From: Pontiella desulfatans
GTDB taxonomy: Bacteria > Verrucomicrobiota > Kiritimatiellia > Kiritimatiellales > Pontiellaceae
Assembly: GCA_029287275.1 (NCBI GenBank)
Contig: JARFRL010000205.1
Span: 1-9,447, forward strand
Direction of reading: 5' to 3'
Length of the DNA: 9,447 nt
In this document: positions 5,935 to 9,447 of the stretch, piece after piece
Position numbering within the stretch: position 1 is the first letter of the stretch
How the letters are laid out: the number at the start of each line of letters is the position of its first letter
Notes under the pieces: model-generated
Told to the model about the DNA's origin: nothing
Seen by the model: only the letters and a program-made list of their open reading frames with translations
Databases searched by the model: none
Position numbers and translations under genes: made by a program

Positions 5935-6921
5935 CTACTTGATCTTGCTTTCAACCGCGCGTAGCTGACCCTCGGCCATGCTCGACCATCCGCTTCCCGG
6001 ATAGAAGGTCACGATGTCCTCGTAGACGGTTTTCGCCGCCGCGAAGTTGTCGGTGGCTTCCAGGCAGCGCGCTTTCGCCAACAGGGCGACCGGCGCCAGA
6101 TGCGATTCCGGATGCTTGGATTTGAAGTCTTCGTAAAGGATGCTGGCGTCGCCGTATTGGCCCAGCGCTTCCTTGCAGGCGATCAGGTTGAACTCGGCCT
6201 GAACCGCGGACGCGTGACCCTTGTGCTTCTTCAGAAAGTCCTCGTAGAGCGTCTGGGCTTCCGCGGGCTGGCCCGCGTTGAACTTCTCCTGCGCCAGCGC
6301 CATCAGCGCGAGCGCGGCGCTCGGGGTTTTGCCGTAGTTGTCCAGAATCGCCTGATAGTCCGCGGCGCTTCGGGCGCTCATCAGGGCCGCGTCGGCCGCG
6401 GCTTCCTTCTTGAGACGACCGTTTTTCGTCAGCGAGTTGAACAGAAACAACCCGCAGACCACGACGATCACGATGGTGGCGGGTTTCACGTATTTGTTGA
6501 TGAAGTTGAGCACTTCCTTCACTTCGGCTTTTTCGAGCGCGTCGTGCTTCCGTTTCGCGGCTTCCGCGGGCGTGGCGGGCTTCTTCGGTTTCGGCGGCAC
6601 CTTCGCGGGTACTTCCTTCACGACCGGCGGCACCTCGGGCACGGGCTCTTCCACGACGACTTCCGGCTCTTCTTCAACGACGGGCTCGGGTTCCTCCGCG
6701 GCGACTTCCGGCTCTTCCTCCACGACGGGTTCGGGTTCCTCCGCGACGATTTCGGGCTCCGCGATCGGTTCTTCCAGCACGGGGGCGGCTTCCTCGACCG
6801 GCTCTTCGACCGCGGGCACCTCCTCGTTTTCGGGGGCTTTTTCTTCCGCCTTTTTATGAAGGCTGTTGAGCAGTTCTTCGTGTCCGCTCAGGAAATCGTC
6901 TTGTTTTTTGTCTTCGCTCAT
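5935..6921 (-). CDS. Membrane-anchored TPR protein with acidic Pro/Glu arm (YfgM-like layout)
   Basis: The 328-aa product has three parts. Residues 30-100 are a low-complexity arm rich in Glu, Pro and Val, followed by a basic KVPPKPKK stretch. PATIVIVVVCGLFLFNSL (147-164) is a single membrane segment. Residues 170-328 form helical tetratricopeptide repeats, with three copies of a YED motif at Tyr226, Tyr263 and Tyr300, exactly 37 residues apart. A single anchor followed by a periplasmic TPR domain recalls YfgM (an SecYEG-associated factor) and the tripartite TPR proteins of envelope biogenesis. If so, the acidic arm lies in the cytoplasm, but positive residues flank both sides of the membrane segment, so topology is an inference. 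GGAGA lies 8 nt before the ATG. It follows aroK on the same strand after about 60 nt. No specific partner can be named. Confidence 0.88.
   Translation of the reverse strand: MSEDKKQDDFLSGHEELLNSLHKKAEEKAPENEEVPAVEEPVEEAAPVLEEPIAEPEIVAEEPEPVVEEEPEVAAEEPEPVVEEEPEVVVEEPVPEVPPVVKEVPAKVPPKPKKPATPAEAAKRKHDALEKAEVKEVLNFINKYVKPATIVIVVVCGLFLFNSLTKNGRLKKEAAADAALMSARSAADYQAILDNYGKTPSAALALMALAQEKFNAGQPAEAQTLYEDFLKKHKGHASAVQAEFNLIACKEALGQYGDASILYEDFKSKHPESHLAPVALLAKARCLEATDNFAAAKTVYEDIVTFYPGSGWSSMAEGQLRAVESKIK
6655..6744 (-). repeat. Two 45-bp tandem repeats in the acidic arm of the TPR gene
   Basis: Residues 60-74 (AEEPEPVVEEEPEVA) and 75-89 (AEEPEPVVEEEPEVV) are near-identical, and the DNA units at 6700-6744 and 6655-6699 differ at only a few, mostly synonymous, positions. 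This indicates tandem duplication. Confidence 0.88.
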
Positions 6922-6981
6922 GTGGCTTTCTCCGAGTGTTCAATGCACAGAAGTCGCATTGTGGCTTTTCGCGGCTGAATA

Positions 6982-7497
6982 TCAAGACTCCAATGATTCA
7001 TACAGATCGATAATTTCGCGCGCCGTGGGCTTGGGCGACGGCCGGCCGCTGGTATCGATTCGGTGGGCGATGGATTCATAGAGGTGTTTCCGCGACGCGA
7101 GGATGTCGAGAATCGCGGTTTCCTTGTCGCCCGCGAGCAACGGGCGGGACTCGTCGTGCTTGACGCGGTCGAGCACCGTTTCGGCGTCGGCCAGCAAACA
7201 GACCACCAGTCCGGTTTTCTCGAAGTCGGCGATGTTGTCTGGATTCAGCACGATGCCGCCGCCGGTGGAGATGATGTTCCCCTCGGTTTGGGACAACTCC
7301 CGGGCCAAGGCGCGCTCGTACGCGCGGAACCGCGGCTCGCCGTCCTCCGCGAAAATCGCGTTGATGGTTTTACCGGCCTTTTCCTCGATCATCGAATCCA
7401 TGTCGAGCAGGGGCATGCCGGTTTCCGCCGCGATCAGTTTCCCGACGGTCGTCTTGCCGCTTCCCATGAAGCCCACCAGCACAATGTTTTTTCCCAT
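6982..7497 (-). CDS. aroK: Shikimate kinase
   Basis: Shikimate kinase phosphorylates shikimate to shikimate-3-phosphate with ATP, the fifth step of the chorismate pathway for aromatic amino acids. From the ATG at 7497 the product has 171 residues, the family's usual length. Residue numbering matches the classical enzyme: Walker A GFMGSGKT (9-16), D32 and D34 in LLDMD, R58 in FRAYE, GGG at 79-81, lid arginine R118 in SRPLL, and R136 in the ASRKHLY adenine-lid region. All shikimate- and ATP-binding residues are present. The frame extends upstream to 7572 but would run through a terminator, so that start is rejected. The adjacent ATG at 7500 is possible but too near the Shine-Dalgarno. No other aromatic-pathway gene is next to it; the TPR gene follows about 60 nt downstream. 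Confidence 0.95.
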   Translation of the reverse strand: MGKNIVLVGFMGSGKTTVGKLIAAETGMPLLDMDSMIEEKAGKTINAIFAEDGEPRFRAYERALARELSQTEGNIISTGGGIVLNPDNIADFEKTGLVVCLLADAETVLDRVKHDESRPLLAGDKETAILDILASRKHLYESIAHRIDTSGRPSPKPTAREIIDLYESLES

Positions 7498-7503
7498 CAT
7501 TCT

Positions 7504-7508
7504 CTCCC
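7504..7508 (-). promoter_or_regulatory. Ribosome binding site of aroK
   Basis: On the minus strand GGGAG lies 6 nt before the ATG at 7497 and only 3 nt before the ATG at 7500. The spacing favours 7497. Confidence 0.65.
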
Positions 7509-7513
7509 GTCGC

Positions 7514-7527
7514 GGCGCGGCCGCGCC
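7514..7527. repeat. 14-nt perfect palindrome in the aroK leader
   Basis: GGCGCGGCCGCGCC reads the same on both strands. It sits 17-30 nt upstream of the aroK start and just after the preceding terminator. It could be an operator, but in GC-rich DNA it may be chance. Confidence 0.5.
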
Positions 7528-7541
7528 ATGTCCAGATACGG

Positions 7542-7569
7542 AAAAAACGCCCCGACGGGAGCGTTTTTT
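7542..7569 (-). terminator. Terminator between the small basic gene and aroK
   Basis: AAAAAACGC (7542-7550) pairs with GCGTTTTTT (7561-7569), and CCC with GGG inside, with one bulged A. On the minus strand the hairpin starts about 22 nt after the stop of the 60-aa gene and ends in six T residues. It is symmetrical, so it could act on either strand. Confidence 0.88.
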
Positions 7570-7591
7570 CAACCTGTGAAAACCGAGTGGT

Positions 7592-7774
7592 TCACGCGCC
7601 TGTGGTGCGGATCGCGGCGCGGATTTCCTTGGTGTTCATGTGTTTCAGCTGCTCTTCGGTGAAACCGGCGCCGGTCAGGCGCTTCTTCTGTTGCATCATG
7701 CGTTGACGCTTCAAACGCGGCTTTTTGACCGGGCGACGCAGCGGCTTTTTGCGCATTGCTCTTCTAATTCTCAT
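7592..7774 (-). CDS. Small, very basic protein of unknown function (60 aa)
   Basis: The 60-residue product has an N-terminal half almost wholly of Arg, Lys, Pro and Gln (for example RKKPLRRPVKKPRLKRQR) and a C-terminal half, GFTEEQLKHMNTKEIRAAIR, that reads as two short helices joined by a turn. AGAGG lies 6 nt before the ATG, and a strong terminator follows the stop, so it has the marks of a complete, independently terminated gene. The composition suggests binding to RNA or DNA, for example on the ribosome or nucleoid. The C-terminal pattern faintly recalls SAP/helix-extended-helix modules, but this is a guess. It does not match any ribosomal protein I know. Upstream gene direction is divergent, so it starts this minus-strand cluster. 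Confidence 0.72.
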   Translation of the reverse strand: MRIRRAMRKKPLRRPVKKPRLKRQRMMQQKKRLTGAGFTEEQLKHMNTKEIRAAIRTTGA

Positions 7775-7914
7775 GACAAACCTCTTCCAATTACTTTGGT
7801 GAAAAATCAGTGGAGGAACCTACACAGCCCCCGCGGGCGGCGCAACCCTTATCTGGCGAAAAGTTGGCATGAATTTCCGTCCTGCGGCGCGGGGAGACTT
7901 CCACGTAAAACGCG

Positions 7915-7942
7915 TTGTTTTCCAGCGTTCGGGCGTTATGCT
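7915..7942 (+). promoter_or_regulatory. Possible promoter of the S8 protease gene
   Basis: TTGTTT (7915-7920) and TATGCT (7937-7942) are separated by 16 nt, a fair sigma70-like match (three and four of six bases). Transcription would start about 7 nt downstream, at the ATG itself. No Shine-Dalgarno precedes that ATG, so a leaderless mRNA is possible. Confidence 0.3.
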
Positions 7943-7948
7943 CGCACC

Positions 7949-9241
7949 ATGAAACTCCATTTCCTATCGGTGGCGCTTTTTCTGGCCCTCGGCGCCCAAT
8001 CCGCGTCGTTGCGGATCGAAGGCGACCGCGCCTGGCTCACGGCCGCGGGCGCGCCGCTCTCCAAGGTGCTGATGTTGTTCGAACAGCGCGGCGCCACGGT
8101 CATGATCGACCCCGAGCTGGAGCTCGGCCGAGTCGATGGCGAATGGGAAAACACCACCGTCGAGCGGCTGATCGCGCAGCTCGTCAGCCCCAACAGCTAC
8201 TCCATCGAATGGAAGCGCGCGAAAGGGCCGCTCGGAGATCTGTATCAGATCAGCACCATCCGCGTCTTCGGCGAGAGCCCCTCCGCCGCGAAGGCGCCGC
8301 CGAAACCCGAACGCGTCCTCGAAGTGGAAACGGGCACCAACGGCGTCAAATACGTCCGCGGCGAAATCCTGTTGGGATTCAAGGAAGGTTCCACGGTCGA
8401 CGATCTGAACGCGTTGTTGAAAAAACTGAACGGAACCGTGGTCGAGGTGCTGGAACCGCCCGGGATTTATCGAATCCGCCTGAACGAAGGCATGTCGGTC
8501 GAACAGGCCATGGCCATCGCCGACGCCGATCCCTCCGTCGATTCGCCGCGGCCCAACCTCGTGTTCGACGACAAAGGAAACCCGAAGGTGCCGATTTCCG
8601 GAACCCGGGCCGGCATGAACCTCGGCCTCGCGCCGGGCGAGACCGCCATCGCGGTGTTCGATTCCGGCCTCGACCCCAAATACGCCGACATGCCGTTCAT
8701 CCGCGGAACCTACAACGCGCTCGACCCCGACGCCGAAATGTCCGATCCGACCGGCCACGGAACGCTCGTCTCGCTCATCGCCTCCGGGGCCATCACCCCG
8801 CTCGGCGCGGAGGCCGGCGACACCGGCGCGCCCGTCCTCGCCGTCCGCGTGTTCGATGAAAACGGAATGACCTCGTCCGACACCATCCTCCGCGCCATCA
8901 ACCACGCGGTCGGTTCCGACGTGAAAATCATCAACCTGAGTTTCGGCACCTACGAAGACATCGGCTTCATCGAAAACGCCGTTCAATACGCGGCCCAGCA
9001 AGGCGTGACCCTATACGTCGCCTCCGGCAACGACGGGCTTCCGATCGCCTGCAATCCGGCCGCCAGTTCCGCCACGCGCTCCATCGGCGCGGTGGACCAG
9101 CAAGGAAATATCGCGTCCTACTCGAATCTCGCCGCCGACGGGTTTTATCCCGGCAGCGCGCCCTACGACGGGAAGATCCACCACGGCACCTCCTTCGCCA
9201 GCCCCTACGCCGCCTACCTCGACGCCACCCGCGCGCCCTAG
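7949..9241 (+). CDS. Secreted subtilisin-like (S8) serine protease with STN-like N-terminal domain
   Basis: The 430-aa product starts with a signal peptide (MKLHFLSVALFLALGAQSA, cleavage near residue 19). Residues 30-90 (APLSKVLMLFEQRGATVMID...TVERLIAQLV) resemble the STN/secretin short N-terminal domain. Residues 135-205, from VRGEILLGFKEG, resemble a subtilase propeptide that would act as intramolecular inhibitor and chaperone. The catalytic domain carries the full S8 triad: Asp238 in AVFDSGLD, His270 in TGHGT and Ser415 in HGTSFASP, with the oxyanion Asn361 in ASGND. The protein should hydrolyse peptide bonds outside the cytoplasmic membrane. It ends only 15 residues after the catalytic serine, whereas most subtilases continue for tens of residues; neither other + frame continues a subtilase sequence. 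The frame runs upstream to 7640, but the signal peptide fixes the start at 7949. It stands alone and converges with the MYG1-like gene. Confidence 0.93.
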   Translation: MKLHFLSVALFLALGAQSASLRIEGDRAWLTAAGAPLSKVLMLFEQRGATVMIDPELELGRVDGEWENTTVERLIAQLVSPNSYSIEWKRAKGPLGDLYQISTIRVFGESPSAAKAPPKPERVLEVETGTNGVKYVRGEILLGFKEGSTVDDLNALLKKLNGTVVEVLEPPGIYRIRLNEGMSVEQAMAIADADPSVDSPRPNLVFDDKGNPKVPISGTRAGMNLGLAPGETAIAVFDSGLDPKYADMPFIRGTYNALDPDAEMSDPTGHGTLVSLIASGAITPLGAEAGDTGAPVLAVRVFDENGMTSSDTILRAINHAVGSDVKIINLSFGTYEDIGFIENAVQYAAQQGVTLYVASGNDGLPIACNPAASSATRSIGAVDQQGNIASYSNLAADGFYPGSAPYDGKIHHGTSFASPYAAYLDATRAP

Positions 9242-9327
9242 GAGGGGCGGGGAGCGACGAATGTGGGAAAACAACGAAATAGGCGGGCTGAAGCACCCCC
9301 TTTTTTCGCGTGCCCCGACCGCTTGTT

Positions 9328-9447
9328 TTAGGCGTTAATCGCGGCTTCAACTAACTTGAGGGTCGACTCAAGCGAGCCCGTCGCGCAGAGGAACGCCCCT
9401 TGATGACAGAAGATGCCGTCGGGTACGCCCGCGGCTTCTGAAAACGC
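9328..9447 (-). CDS. C-terminal fragment of a MYG1-family protein
   Basis: On the minus strand the frame is open from the window edge to a TAA (9328-9330), giving 39 C-terminal residues. The segment GVPDGIFCHQGAFLCATGS followed by LESTLKLVEAAI matches the end of the MYG1/UPF0160 family, which typically has a GVPGxxFCHxGxF strand and then a terminal helix beginning with a TREGAL-like turn. The family has a DHH-like fold and the eukaryotic member is reported as a 3'-5' RNA exonuclease; bacterial roles are unclear. The catalytic region lies outside the window, so activity cannot be judged. The gene converges with the S8 protease gene, leaving 86 nt with no clear terminator. Confidence 0.65.
   Translation of the reverse strand, partial: AFSEAAGVPDGIFCHQGAFLCATGSLESTLKLVEAAINA

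Noticed and set aside
6619..6834. Clustered repeats in this stretch as a possible CRISPR array
   Set aside because: The repeats are contiguous, coding and imperfect, with no spacers or cas genes.
6100..6978. + strand open frame (292 codons) opposite the TPR gene
   Set aside because: The Phe/Arg/Gly/His-rich repeats are the antisense reading of the Glu/Pro repeat arm.
7964..9001. Long minus-strand open frame (345 codons) opposite the protease gene
   Set aside because: It is an antisense shadow of a gene with all S8 catalytic motifs, and its composition is typical of such shadows.

Overview
The window comes from a bacterial chromosome. It is GC-rich (roughly 60% by eye), gene-dense, and looks like ordinary housekeeping or conserved-accessory sequence. 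I see no phage, transposon, CRISPR or defence locus. Secreted and membrane-anchored proteins, plus an SrkA-type kinase, point to a Gram-negative organism. GlgC is of the cyanobacterial/plant-like kind and the right-hand end carries a MYG1-family protein. Together these would fit the PVC/Kiritimatiellota neighbourhood or a similar uncultured lineage, but that placement is a low-confidence inference.

Left part (1-2700): the tail of an unidentified + strand gene is followed by a two-hairpin terminator region. A minus-strand tRNA-Lys(UUU) with its own terminator comes next. Then glgC (ADP-glucose pyrophosphorylase, first step of glycogen synthesis) runs on the + strand and converges on a minus-strand, probably exported glycerophosphodiester phosphodiesterase.

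Middle (2900-5890): four + strand genes are packed as one probable operon. In order they are a NYN/YacP-like protein with a basic disordered tail, a HAD phosphatase, an SrkA (YihE)-like stress kinase, and a CpXC zinc-site protein. The junctions are 6 nt apart, a 4-nt ATGA overlap and an 11-nt overlap, so translational coupling is likely. The set suggests a stress or regulatory role rather than a metabolic pathway.

Right part (5890-7775): minus-strand genes, in transcription order, are a small very basic protein (60 aa), a strong terminator, shikimate kinase aroK, and a membrane-anchored TPR protein with a long acidic Pro/Glu-rich arm. A terminator closes the TPR gene against the end of the CpXC gene.

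End (7949-9447): a secreted subtilisin-like (S8) protease has an STN-like N-terminal domain and an unusually short C-terminus. It converges on the 3' end of a minus-strand MYG1-family gene cut by the window edge. The most notable points are the apparently degenerate NYN-like nuclease heading the operon, the compact STN-S8 protease, and the in-frame VDC repeat at the zinc site of the CpXC protein. None of these amounts to a clearly new system.
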